The notes under the pieces: generated by a model
The model's database searches: none
What the model was told of the DNA's origin: nothing
Seen by the model: only the letters and a program-made list of their open reading frames with translations
Position numbers and translations under genes: made by a program
Shown: positions 47,832-56,914 of the stretch, piece after piece
Layout of the letters: each line of letters begins with the position of its first letter
Numbering within the stretch: the first letter of the stretch is position 1
NCBI RefSeq assembly: GCF_001042635.1
Contig: NZ_AP012331.1
Span: 124,001-188,000 of the forward strand
Source of the DNA: Bifidobacterium scardovii JCM 12489 = DSM 13734
Lineage (GTDB): Bacteria; Actinomycetota; Actinomycetes; Actinomycetales; Bifidobacteriaceae
DNA: 64,000 nt
Direction of reading: 5' to 3'

Positions 47832-49094
47832 TTATTCGCGGCGGAGGCACTCCCTATCGGCCTCCCGCATCTCGTCCAGTATCCTGGCCTCGTTGAGAAT
47901 GGCCTCGTCCACGGTCTGAGCGTCCACAAGCCGAAGGTTTCGGTAGTGCGCATCGATGACGGTAACGGCGATGCCGTCCAACTTATCCCCCGGCTGCGCG
48001 GCTCTGCCCAGAATCGTTTCATAGCCGCTTTCGCGAAGGACGGAGATGATGTCATCGTCGCTCACCTTGTGCTTCGCCGCCATATCGGCGATGGTGGTAT
48101 CACGGATTTCCAGATACGATATCGCATCGGGCAGGTCCATCGCCGCGGCATAGGTGAGGCAATCGTGAGCGGCGTCATACCGTTCCCGGCGGGTCATCAG
48201 CGCGTCGCCCTGCAAGTGCGCTATGTATTTGCTGTGCCCGTAGTCGATGAGTTTGCTCATGTCCTCTGCGTTCTTTACGGCGATGTCGTCCCAGTACCGG
48301 GAACGTTCCGCATTGCGTGGCACGCCATACCCATACCAGTAGAATGAGGCGATCGTACTCCGCGCATATCCGGCGACCGGGTCGTCGCACGACGCCGCAT
48401 ACAGCGTCCATCGGAACGCCTGATTGGCTTCGCGGAGGCCGCTTCCCCCGACTTCCCGGGCAATCTTCTCCTTGTGCTGGTACAGATCGCCGATGAGATA
48501 TCTTGCCGAGTACCGCTGCAGGGCGTCCGCATTCGGATTCGCCGAGAGCACCCGGAGCCAGGCCTCGGCATATTCCGCATCGGCGTCCACGCCTTTGCCG
48601 TTCATATAGGCGTCGCCCAGCGTGTATTGCGACTGCGCGCACCCCTGCAAAGCGGCGGACCGATGCCAGCGCAGCGACTCCGCCAGATCCTGCGGCACAT
48701 CCTTCCCCTTCTCATACCGACTCGCAAGTTCATACTGCGCCGATACGTCGCCGTTGCATGCCGCCTTGCGGTACCAATCCACCGCTTGAGCGGCGTCCTC
48801 ATCGGTCCCGCAGCCGGAATCGTATAGCTGACCCAGCAGGTATTGGGCTGCGGGATACCCCAGGAGCGCGGCCTCGCGGCATAGTTCGAATGCCTTGTGC
48901 GGGTTTTGTCCCACGCCATCGTCGCCGGCTTGGTATCGTTTGGCGAGATCGTACAGTTCTTCGGCTTCTCTCATGGTCGCTTCCTTGTCGGCGGACATCA
49001 ACGGCGTCGGTGTGTCCCCAAACCGCCCAGAGGCACGGTGATCGTCGGAAACTCCGTCCTGAAACAGGCTTTCGGAGTCCATCGTCATATGCAT
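47832..49094 (-). CDS. Sel1-repeat protein
   Basis: About 420 residues. The start is uncertain: ATGs at 49094, 49088 and 49082 lack ribosome sites, while ATG 48974 has GGAAG upstream. Sel1/TPR-like repeats are clear: AAQYLLGQLYDSGCGTDEDAAQAVDWYRKAA, SAQYELASRYEKGKDVPQDLAESLRWHRSAA, QSQYTLGDAYMNGKGVDADAEYAEAW. The C-terminal ~130 residues form a separate helical domain. Such proteins scaffold protein complexes. It sits on the opposite strand between two ilvC copies and appears unrelated to them. Confidence 0.75.
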   Translation of the reverse strand: MHMTMDSESLFQDGVSDDHRASGRFGDTPTPLMSADKEATMREAEELYDLAKRYQAGDDGVGQNPHKAFELCREAALLGYPAAQYLLGQLYDSGCGTDEDAAQAVDWYRKAACNGDVSAQYELASRYEKGKDVPQDLAESLRWHRSAALQGCAQSQYTLGDAYMNGKGVDADAEYAEAWLRVLSANPNADALQRYSARYLIGDLYQHKEKIAREVGGSGLREANQAFRWTLYAASCDDPVAGYARSTIASFYWYGYGVPRNAERSRYWDDIAVKNAEDMSKLIDYGHSKYIAHLQGDALMTRRERYDAAHDCLTYAAAMDLPDAISYLEIRDTTIADMAAKHKVSDDDIISVLRESGYETILGRAAQPGDKLDGIAVTVIDAHYRNLRLVDAQTVDEAILNEARILDEMREADRECLRRE

Positions 49095-49383
49095 TTTATC
49101 AGCATCGCTCGCGTCGACCCTTCTCAGGCTCCGGTACCGTCTGCGGCGGGACTTGTCCACGCTCCAATAGTGAGCTGGCTCACGTTGTGGACGGCGAAGG
49201 GGCTGCGGCGGCGTTCCCGGTAGGATAGGTGTCAGTTTGCGGGACAAAATCCCGCCACGCTTGAGACCGCTCGGGCCGGTAGCCCGGGCGCCTAAACGCG
49301 CAGTGTGTACAACTACATAATGCGCAACCACACAACACCGTGTGCCGGCAACAATGACGGTACGCAAGTAAAGGAGTGCTTAC

Positions 49384-50436
49384 ATGGCTGCACAAATCTG
49401 GTACGAGAACGATGGCGATCTGTCCGTGCTCGAAGGCAAGAAGGTCGCGATCATCGGTTACGGTTCCCAGGGTCACGCGCATGCGCTGAACCTGCGCGAT
49501 TCGGGTGTCGACGTGGTGGTCGGCCTGCGTCCGACCTCGAAGTCGGTCGAGTTCGCCAAGGAGCAGGGCCTCGAGGTCAAGTCCGTGGCCGAGGCGTCCG
49601 CCGAAGCCGACGTGATCATGATCCTGGCCCCGGATCAGTACCAGCGTACGATCTGGGCCAACGACATCGAGCCCAACATCAAGCCGGGCGCCGCTCTGGC
49701 CTTCGCCCACGGCTTCAACATCCACTACGGCTACATCAAGCCCACTGAGGACCATCCGGTGTTCATGGTCGCGCCGAAGGGCCCGGGCCACATCGTGCGT
49801 CGTGAGTACGCCGCCGGCCGTGGCGTCCCGGTCGTCGTGGCCGTCGAGCAGGACCCGGACGGCAAGACCTGGCCGCTGTGCCTGGCTTACGCCAAGGCCC
49901 TTGGCGCTCTGCGCGCCGGCGCCATCAAGACCACCTTCAAGGAGGAGACCGAGACCGATCTGTTCGGCGAGCAGAACGTGCTGCTCGGCGGCGTGAACAA
50001 GCTCGTCGAGATGGGCTTCGAGGTGCTGACCGACGCCGGTTACCAGCCGGAGATCGCCTACTTCGAGGTGTGCCACGAGCTCAAGATGATCGTCGACCTC
50101 ATGAACGAGGGCGGTCTGAACAAGGATCGCTGGTCCTGCTCCGACACCGCCCAGTACGGCGACTACGTCAACACCTGCATCGACGAGCACGTCCGCGAGC
50201 GTATGGAGTACCACCTCAAGCGCATCCAGGACGGCTCCTTCGCCAAGGAGTTCATCGACGACCAGGATGCCGGCGCCCCGAAGTTCAAGGCCCTGCAGGA
50301 GGAGTACTCCAACGTGCGCATCGAGACCGTCGGCCCGAAGCTGCGCGCCATGTTCTCCTGGAACAAGGACGGCGTGAAGGATGCCGATGAGGCCAACTCC
50401 TTCACCGGCAAGATCGCCCGCGCCCAGGTGCAGTGA
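49384..50436 (+). CDS. ilvC: Ketol-acid reductoisomerase, copy 2
   Basis: 350 residues, AAAGGAG before ATG 49384. Same motifs as copy 1, with diverged surface segments ([46 protein letters not shown]). Both copies look functional. The interleaving of identical and diverged stretches suggests old duplication with later conversion. Differential regulation of the two is likely: copy 1 may be read from the attenuated unit, copy 2 has its own upstream region. Confidence 0.96.
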   Translation: MAAQIWYENDGDLSVLEGKKVAIIGYGSQGHAHALNLRDSGVDVVVGLRPTSKSVEFAKEQGLEVKSVAEASAEADVIMILAPDQYQRTIWANDIEPNIKPGAALAFAHGFNIHYGYIKPTEDHPVFMVAPKGPGHIVRREYAAGRGVPVVVAVEQDPDGKTWPLCLAYAKALGALRAGAIKTTFKEETETDLFGEQNVLLGGVNKLVEMGFEVLTDAGYQPEIAYFEVCHELKMIVDLMNEGGLNKDRWSCSDTAQYGDYVNTCIDEHVRERMEYHLKRIQDGSFAKEFIDDQDAGAPKFKALQEEYSNVRIETVGPKLRAMFSWNKDGVKDADEANSFTGKIARAQVQ

Positions 50437-50490
50437 GCGACCGGTGATCGGTTGAATCCCCAGCCGTGCCGATAACGGCATGGCCGCGTC

Positions 50491-50519
50491 GAGCCGCCCC
50501 GCGCAATGCGGGGCGGCTC
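50491..50519 (+). terminator. Terminator after ilvC copy 2
   Basis: GAGCCGCCCCGC / GCGGGGCGGCTC with a five-base loop; a short TCTT tail. Confidence 0.7.
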
Positions 50520-50569
50520 TTGCGTATCGGCGAAGGCGATGCGTTGCCGTCGCCGAGTGCCCTACCTCG

Positions 50570-50864
50570 TATATGATCGATCCGTTCATTATGTTTGGCT
50601 CCCCTCCTGGAGGCTGAGCCGTGAAGCAAACAGCGGAGCTGTTTGCAGGCGAAGGCGAGGCAGCAGCCGAGCAGACAAGGCTGCGGCCGTAAGGCCGTCC
50701 TCAATTGCAGGACGAGCCGGCCGCGAAGCGGCCTGAGGGGAGCATTACCGCGAACACCTGAATCAAGCCGATTCGCATGCTCTCCCCTCAGTCGGCTACG
50801 CCGACAGCTCCCCTCGGAGAGGGGAGCCGGAATTACTAAACGAATTAACGACGCGAACTACTAG
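50570..50864. repeat. Composite family I MITE (~295 bp)
   Basis: Two or more core modules (GGCTCCCCTCCTGG... and CTCCCCTCAGTCGG...GAGAGGGGAGCC) plus inner hairpins (GCAAACAGC/GCTGTTTGC; GGCTGCGGCC), closing with AATTACTAAACGAATTAACG and the terminal CTAG at 50861-50864. Likely a nested insertion. Confidence 0.65.
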
Positions 50865-50913
50865 ACTGGATCACGGCATGATCCAGACCGTGCAGTCGAG
50901 AAAAGAGAACGCC

Positions 50914-51405
50914 ATGGCCGATACCGTCGATACCGCTGATACCGCCGAACCGTCCGCAGCGGCGGTCGGTCCCGATGGGCGGCCGTGCTGCCGATACGAC
51001 TTCTACGCGGCCGGGCCGTTCTTCGACGACCGGGAGGTCTCCAGCATGGAAGGCTTGGAACGGGTGCTCGAGGAGCGCGGCAAGGTGCTGTTCAAACCGC
51101 GGTTTGCCAGTGACATCAGCGTGGTCGGCCCGCGTCAATGCTTCGAGGATGATTGCGGAGGCATCCTCGCCTCGCGCGCGGTGATCGCCAACCTCATCGA
51201 CGACGATCCGGGCACGATGTTCGAGATCGGATTCGCCTACGGGCATGGCATACCCGTCTATGGCTACCATGACGGGCTGCAGCCGGGCGGATCGGTGAAT
51301 CTGATGATCGCGCAGTCGGTTCGGGCCATTTTCGCCGGTCCCGATGATCTTGCCCATTGGCTGGATACCGGCGAACACGCCGATCTGCCGATCCGGCAGT
51401 TCTGA
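50914..51405 (+). CDS. Nucleoside 2-deoxyribosyltransferase
   Basis: 163 residues from ATG 50914. RYDFYAAGPFFDDREVSSMEGLERVLEE and NLIDDDPGTMFEIGFAYGHGIPVYGYHD match the family (Asp pair, catalytic Glu in the GTxxEIGxAxG segment). It swaps bases between deoxynucleosides for purine/pyrimidine salvage. Start ten codons downstream of another in-frame ATG because the preceding AAGAGA fits better. Confidence 0.88.
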   Translation: MADTVDTADTAEPSAAAVGPDGRPCCRYDFYAAGPFFDDREVSSMEGLERVLEERGKVLFKPRFASDISVVGPRQCFEDDCGGILASRAVIANLIDDDPGTMFEIGFAYGHGIPVYGYHDGLQPGGSVNLMIAQSVRAIFAGPDDLAHWLDTGEHADLPIRQF

Positions 51406-51535
51406 CCGGCTTCCTTGGGCGCCTGATACGCGTCCGATATACGCCTGATCGGTGCATATCGGCCTGACGCAAGGCGAAATGGTCCGCGTGCGTGCGCCGA
51501 TCCGCGGTCACGGCGGGCCCATTGTTCACAGGATG

Positions 51536-51643
51536 CGAGTTGTCGGTGCGCGGGTGTCTTGAAACACCGATTATTTGGCCTTTTCAAGGATGAAAATCGC
51601 CGTTGCAACCGGTTCCACTACTACCCGGCGCACCGACAACTCG
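51536..51643. repeat. MITE family II copy C
   Basis: 108 bases with exact terminal repeats CGAGTTGTCGGTGCG / CGCACCGACAACTCG. Lies between two convergent genes. Confidence 0.85.
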
Positions 51644-51695
51644 ATACTACGCTGCATGCGAGGTCGCAAATGGTTGCCTCGCGGTCACGGCAGGG

Positions 51696-53597
51696 TCACA
51701 ACGTGGCTCGGAACGGCCACGCGGGCAGCCCGTCGCCATTGCACAGCGGCGCCGGACCCCAGCTACGCCACGCATAGCGCACCGCAACCGGATCGGGCGC
51801 TTCCGCGGCCGTGACGGTGACCGTATCCCCGTCAATCGTGGCGGCCGCAGGGTGGAAGACGCCGTCGCCGCTGGCAAGTTCGAACCCCGAGTCCTCCGCA
51901 TGACGATAAGTCGTTCCCGACTGGTTTTCCGGCGTGTCACGGCCGGAGGCTCCGCGCACATGCCGTTGCGTGCCCGGAACCGTGCCGTCGAATCGCAATC
52001 CCGCCGCATGGGCGAAACACAGCGTGACGGTGTGCGGTGCGGAACAGACGGATGGCGTCTGCCCCGAAACCGTTGCCGCAGCCGTGGCAGCCGTGCCAGC
52101 CGTAGCAGCCGTGGCGGCCGCAGCAATCAGTGTCGGGCCGTCGGCGGGAACGTCGCTTCGCCCGTACACATGGCGCAGCGCGCAGTCGGCAAGGCGCTCG
52201 CCGGGCGTGCGCTTGTCGGTCGGATGGATGTTGTCGAATTCGCCGCAGTCCATGGTGCAGATCGCATGCACGCCCGCAATCGCGCGGGCCGCATCCGTCT
52301 GCGCCTCGCGGATTACCGGCCAGTGCAGCGGGTCGGCGTTCGCCGCAGCCGTATTCTTGTCGATCCACTGCGGCAGCTGCACGATCAGGAACGGCGGCCA
52401 CGCGTCCCGGCCTTGCGCATCCTCCGCGGTGGCACAGTGCGGGGCGCCATCGCCGGTTGCCGCCTGCCGGCCGGGTTGCCACAGGTCGCGCCACTCCCTG
52501 ATCAGCAACCCCAACAGCTCCCGATACGAGCCGCAGTACGCCTCGTCCTCCTCGCCCTGGTACCACAGGAATCCAGCGATGCCGTACGGGGCCACGCGCT
52601 CGATCATCGTGCCGAACGGGCCGGCCGGGCGGTATTGCGAGGTCGGCGTGACGGGTGGCGGCCAGGGGCATTCGCCATAGCGCGCGTTCAGCGTGTCCCA
52701 GGTGATGTCCGGTTCCGCGGCGCGGGCCTTGCCGATGGCGTCGTTCCAGGTGTTGAACTTCGTCTGCCAGTCATCCGTCTCGGCGGCGAACTGTTCGTCG
52801 GTTTTGTCGGCTATCGCCGCGTCGAACCGAGCCAGGTACCCGCGGCCGGCCTCGCAGGTCCGCAGCGTGTCGCGGCTCATCCACGAGGTGATCGACGTGC
52901 CGCCGATATAGCAGTCCACGATGCCGACCGGAACATCCGGCCCGAGCTCGGCGCGCAGCCTGCGGGCGAAATAGTAGGCGACGGCCGACATGGTGCCGCT
53001 CGTGTCGGGGCCGGCGATCTGCCATGCGGCGTGGTCCTCGGCGTCCGTGTCGATCACGCCGGTTTTCGGCGTGTTGTAGAACCGCAGCAGCGGGTCCGCG
53101 CTGGCGGCGACGGCTTGGTCGGCGCCAGCGCTGTTGCGCAGTTCAAGCTCCATGTTGCTCTGCCCGCCGGCCAGCCACACTTCGCCGACATGGACGTCGA
53201 GATATTTGAGCATGATGCCGGAACGGTCGCTGACGGTGAGGGTGTACGGCCCGCCGGCCTCCACCGCCGGCAGGGCGAGCAGCCAGTCACCCTGCCTGTC
53301 GATGGTGGCGAAGGCGCTGACGCTGTCCGAGACGGCGTCCGATGCGTCGGGCGTGTGCAGCGTGATCGGCCGCCCCTGATCCGGCGACGACAGCGTGGCG
53401 ATCACCGTTCGGCCGGGCGCGCCGGTGCCGAATACGGGGATGGGTTGGCGCCGCTGCAGCACCATGGCGTGCGAGAAGACCGCCGCCGGCCGCAGTTTCG
53501 GTGAGCCGATCGGCTTGTCGACCGGATCGGCGCCCTCATGCACGCCGCTGAGATTCGCCCCGGGCGCCGGGCCGGTGGCAATGGTTGATTCGCTCAT
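51696..53597 (-). CDS. Sialate-O-acetylesterase-like SGNH esterase
   Basis: 633 residues from ATG 53597, with GGAAAG upstream. Family motifs in order: RPAAVFSHAMVLQRRQPIPVFG, VWLAGGQSNME (nucleophile Ser), VDCYIGGTSITSWMSRDTL, GFLWYQGEEDE, and CTMDCGEFDNIHPTDKRTPGERL (catalytic Asp/His). A C-terminal beta domain follows an Ala/Thr-rich linker. No signal peptide, so it would deacetylate imported glycans or sialic acids. No sialic-acid catabolic genes adjoin it; the neighbouring CE2 esterase and glycosidases point to acetylated plant or host oligosaccharides. Confidence 0.85.
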   Translation of the reverse strand: MSESTIATGPAPGANLSGVHEGADPVDKPIGSPKLRPAAVFSHAMVLQRRQPIPVFGTGAPGRTVIATLSSPDQGRPITLHTPDASDAVSDSVSAFATIDRQGDWLLALPAVEAGGPYTLTVSDRSGIMLKYLDVHVGEVWLAGGQSNMELELRNSAGADQAVAASADPLLRFYNTPKTGVIDTDAEDHAAWQIAGPDTSGTMSAVAYYFARRLRAELGPDVPVGIVDCYIGGTSITSWMSRDTLRTCEAGRGYLARFDAAIADKTDEQFAAETDDWQTKFNTWNDAIGKARAAEPDITWDTLNARYGECPWPPPVTPTSQYRPAGPFGTMIERVAPYGIAGFLWYQGEEDEAYCGSYRELLGLLIREWRDLWQPGRQAATGDGAPHCATAEDAQGRDAWPPFLIVQLPQWIDKNTAAANADPLHWPVIREAQTDAARAIAGVHAICTMDCGEFDNIHPTDKRTPGERLADCALRHVYGRSDVPADGPTLIAAAATAATAGTAATAAATVSGQTPSVCSAPHTVTLCFAHAAGLRFDGTVPGTQRHVRGASGRDTPENQSGTTYRHAEDSGFELASGDGVFHPAAATIDGDTVTVTAAEAPDPVAVRYAWRSWGPAPLCNGDGLPAWPFRATL

Positions 53598-53653
53598 GCT
53601 TGGTCGCTTTCCGTGATGGTGGTGGATGAATGGATGGATGACGGTATGAGGGG

Positions 53654-54958
53654 CTATTCGGCCCAGATATCGCCGCTGAGCGAGCCGATGAATGCGGTGA
53701 GCTCGCGGGCCATCTCCTCGTGCTCGGCCACGCGTGGGTGCCCGGGGGTGGCCGAACCGTTGCGGGAGAACAGGAAGTGATGTATCGCCGGGTCCGCGGC
53801 GGTCCGCACGGCCTCGTCTATCGCACGGTCCCAGCTGGGATCGTGCTGCAGCAGGGTGGTCAGGCAGATGATCGTCGCCTTCGGATACGTTTCGCGCAGC
53901 TTGCGCAGGAAATCCACGTATCGGGCGCGCCAGTGCGCGGCCTGATCGCCGTCGTAGTCGGCGGCCATGAAGTCGAAGGGATGCGCGTCGTTCTGCCCGA
54001 CCGCCACGATGACGACCTGCGGGGTGTAGCGCGCGAAGTCCCACGGCTTGCCGCCGCCCAGCGTCGGATTGTATTCGATGCGGTCCCATGCGCTTTCCTG
54101 GCCGACGTAGTCGGGGCCGTTGAACCAGCCGATGCCGTCGATCAGCGAGATGCCGCCCTGCGATACGTCGTGCAGCTGCGCGCCGAGATTGCGCGCGGTG
54201 ATGGCCGCATACGAATGCCAGGCATTGCTGTAGGAGCTCAGATCCACATCCGGGTCGGGTTCGCCGGTGTAGAGCGAGGCCTCGTTGCGCTCGCCGCAGG
54301 ACACGGAGTCGCCGTAGACCTCGATGCGGCGATCCGGCGCCGGCGCCAGAGGCGGCATGACCTTCGCCCCCGCGTCGATGCCGAACCCAAGCAGCTCGAC
54401 GTAGTGCTGCCCGTCCTGCCGCTTGAACACCGTCACCTCATGCTCGATGTTCGGCAGGCGCTCGGCCAGCGTGACCGTAACCGGGCCGTAGGGGTTGCGC
54501 AGCGCATCGTTCGGCTCGATGGCGCGGTCGAAGCCGGTTCCGCTCTCGCCGGCCGGCGACGACGAGGCCGGGGCCGGGGCTGGCGTGTGCGGCTGGCGCT
54601 CCGGGGCGGCGGTGCCGTTCTCGCCGGAGGCCTCGCTGCGGGAGTCCGCGCCCTCGTCGGATCCGGGAACGCTGGAAGCGCTGGTGCTGTTGTTCGGCAG
54701 CTCGTTGGCCCCGGTGAATCCCGATGGGATGCGCACCTTGGCCGGCTGCCCGTCGATGACGACGCCGAGGTGCGAATCGCCGTAGTTCCAGTAATTGATG
54801 AGGGATGCGGTCAGCGACGTGCCCGTGAAACGGAACGAGACCTGCGTATAGGGGAACACCCACACCGGGCGCTCGGGGTCGGCGTCGTCGATGCGGCCCA
54901 TCGTGCGCAGGGCGGGGTCGTTGGGGCTGATATGGTGGCGTGTCGGCATGGCTGTCAT
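53654..54958 (-). CDS. CE2-like carbohydrate acetylesterase (SGNH)
   Basis: 434 residues. The N-terminal jelly-roll domain (PVWVFPYTQVSFRFTGTSLTASLINYWNYGDSHLGVVIDG) is split by a ~55-residue Ser/Pro/Ala-rich insert (SASSVPGSDEGADSRSEASG). The SGNH domain has VYGDSVSCGE (Ser), VIVAVGQNDAHP and TPGHPRVAEHEEMA (His). CE2 enzymes remove acetyl groups from xylan, mannan or cello-oligosaccharides. Upstream gene of the two-gene esterase unit, divergent from GH1. Confidence 0.85.
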   Translation of the reverse strand: MTAMPTRHHISPNDPALRTMGRIDDADPERPVWVFPYTQVSFRFTGTSLTASLINYWNYGDSHLGVVIDGQPAKVRIPSGFTGANELPNNSTSASSVPGSDEGADSRSEASGENGTAAPERQPHTPAPAPASSSPAGESGTGFDRAIEPNDALRNPYGPVTVTLAERLPNIEHEVTVFKRQDGQHYVELLGFGIDAGAKVMPPLAPAPDRRIEVYGDSVSCGERNEASLYTGEPDPDVDLSSYSNAWHSYAAITARNLGAQLHDVSQGGISLIDGIGWFNGPDYVGQESAWDRIEYNPTLGGGKPWDFARYTPQVVIVAVGQNDAHPFDFMAADYDGDQAAHWRARYVDFLRKLRETYPKATIICLTTLLQHDPSWDRAIDEAVRTAADPAIHHFLFSRNGSATPGHPRVAEHEEMARELTAFIGSLSGDIWAE

Positions 54959-55063
54959 GGCAATCCCTTGGTTTCGTCATTGAGGCGGATTACTGGCATC
55001 TGAACGGGCGGTATCCGCCTGTCCGGACGGTGGCTCCGGTGTTTCGGAATTATTTTATCGCAA

Positions 55064-55092
55064 CACCTTAACCGGTTAATAATTTGTATGAT
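55064..55092. promoter_or_regulatory. Divergent promoter with TTAACCGGTTAA operator
   Basis: TTAACCGGTTAA (55068-55079) lies between the two divergent operons, just upstream of TATGAT (55087-55092), a -10 box for the GH1 side. Typical LacI-family operator. The GH1 leader would be about 280 bases; no other structure is obvious in it. Confidence 0.6.
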
Positions 55093-55376
55093 ACACTCGT
55101 TTTTACGACCTGTTGATTACCGTCCGGTCATTAGCGGGGCGCGGTCCGTGGCCGTCGCGCGGAATGCCTTGGAAACGTCGTGAAACGCCCGGGGGGCATG
55201 CCCGCATCCGGAGGCCCGGTTTGCGCGTGTTGCGGAGGTGCGAACCCCCGCGCCGGTGTCGGCCGGTTCCCGGCGCCGATGCGCCATGAGCGGGCGGCGA
55301 ACAATCGAACACTGCAACAACACAGACAGAGCGCCAAGGATGGCGCCCGATCGAACAACAAGAAAGGACAACACCC

Positions 55377-56768
55377 ATGAAGTGCCCTGACGATTTCATG
55401 TTTGGCACGGCTACGGCCTCCTACCAGATCGAAGGCGCCGTGAACGAGGGCGGGCGATGCCCGTCTATCTGGGACACCTTCTCGCACACGCCCGGACATA
55501 CGCTGGGCGGCGACACCGGTGACGTGGCGACCGACTCCTACCACCGCTACAGGGAGGACATCGCGCTGCTCAAGGATCTCGGCGTCGACGCCTACCGCTT
55601 CTCCATCGCCATGCCTCGCATCATGCCGACCGAGGGCGGTCCGGTCAACGAGCAGGGCGTCGACTTCTACAGCCGTGTGGTCGACGAGCTGCTCGAGGCG
55701 GGCATCAAGCCCTGCGCCACGTTGTATCACTGGGATCTGCCGCAGTATCTGAGCGACAAGGGCGGCTGGCTGAACCGCGACACCGCCTATCGCGTGGCCG
55801 AGTACACGCGCGCGATCGCCGAGCGGCTCGGGGACCGCGTCGATACCTGGATCACGCTCAACGAGCCGTGGTGCTCCTCCTACCTGAGCTATGGCGGTAC
55901 CGAGCACGCTCCCGGCACGGGCGGCGGCCCGGTCGCGTTCGAGGCGGTGCATCACCTGAACCTCGCCCACGGTCTGATGGTGCAGGAGCTGCGTGACGTG
56001 ATCACCAAGCCCGAGGCGAAGGTCGCCGTCACGCTGAACCTGCAGTTCAACCGCGGCGACGCGGACGCCGTGCATCGCACCGATCTGATCGGCAACCGCG
56101 TGTTCCTCGACCCGATGCTGCGCGGCTACTATCCGGCCGAGCTGTTCACCGTTACCAAGGGCATCTGCGACTGGAGCTTCATCAAGGACGGCGATCTCGA
56201 GCAGATCCACCAGCCGATCGACCTGCTGGGCATCAACTACTACTCGACCGGGCTGGTCGCGATGAGCGACCGCCCGCAGTTCCCCCAGTCCACCGAGGCG
56301 AGCACCTTCCCCGGATGCAGCGACATCGACTGGCTGCCGACGGCCGGCCCGCACACCGAGATGGGCTGGAACATCGACCCGAACGGCCTGTACGACATGC
56401 TGGTCCGCCTGCGCAACGAGTACCCCGAGTATCCGATGTTCGTCACCGAGAACGGCATGGCGTGCGCCGACGAGCTGGTCAGCGAAACCGACCCCGCGAC
56501 TGGTGAAACGGTTAAATCCGTGCATGATGCCGATCGCATCGACTACTTGACCCGCCACTTCGACGCGGCCCGCCGCGCGATGGAAGCTGGCGTGGACCTG
56601 CGCGGCTACTTCGTGTGGTCCATGCTCGACAACTTCGAGTGGGCCTTCGGCTATTCGAAGCGCTTCGGCATCACCTATGTGGACTACGCCACGCAGGAGC
56701 GCACCCCGAAGGACAGCTTCAAGTGGTACCGCAAGCTCATCGCCTCCCGCGAGTTGCCCGAGCTGTAG
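55377..56768 (+). CDS. GH1 beta-glucosidase
   Basis: 463 residues, AAAGGA before the ATG. Catalytic acid/base E163 in TLNEPW, nucleophile E358 in FVTENG. FMFGTATASYQIEGAVNEGG and LGINYYSTG are standard GH1. Cytoplasmic; hydrolyses beta-linked di- or oligosaccharides after import. First gene of the plus-strand side of the glycan cluster. Confidence 0.93.
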   Translation: MKCPDDFMFGTATASYQIEGAVNEGGRCPSIWDTFSHTPGHTLGGDTGDVATDSYHRYREDIALLKDLGVDAYRFSIAMPRIMPTEGGPVNEQGVDFYSRVVDELLEAGIKPCATLYHWDLPQYLSDKGGWLNRDTAYRVAEYTRAIAERLGDRVDTWITLNEPWCSSYLSYGGTEHAPGTGGGPVAFEAVHHLNLAHGLMVQELRDVITKPEAKVAVTLNLQFNRGDADAVHRTDLIGNRVFLDPMLRGYYPAELFTVTKGICDWSFIKDGDLEQIHQPIDLLGINYYSTGLVAMSDRPQFPQSTEASTFPGCSDIDWLPTAGPHTEMGWNIDPNGLYDMLVRLRNEYPEYPMFVTENGMACADELVSETDPATGETVKSVHDADRIDYLTRHFDAARRAMEAGVDLRGYFVWSMLDNFEWAFGYSKRFGITYVDYATQERTPKDSFKWYRKLIASRELPEL

Positions 56769-56820
56769 TGTAGTCCGGCAAAGAGCCGGCGCGCTTTGCC
56801 TCGGATCCGTCGAATACGTC

Positions 56821-56870
56821 CGGCTCCCCTCTGGGAGGGGAGTTGTCCGCGAAGCGGACTGAGGGGAGCG
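56821..56870. repeat. Family I repeat fragment between GH1 and GH42 genes
   Basis: GGCTCCCCTCTGGGAGGGGAG and CCGCGAAGCGGACTGAGGGGAGC, a core without clear terminal arms. Confidence 0.6.
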
Positions 56871-56914
56871 TTACCGCGGGCGTGGAGTATCTCCTCCAAA
56901 GGAAACACAAGGAT

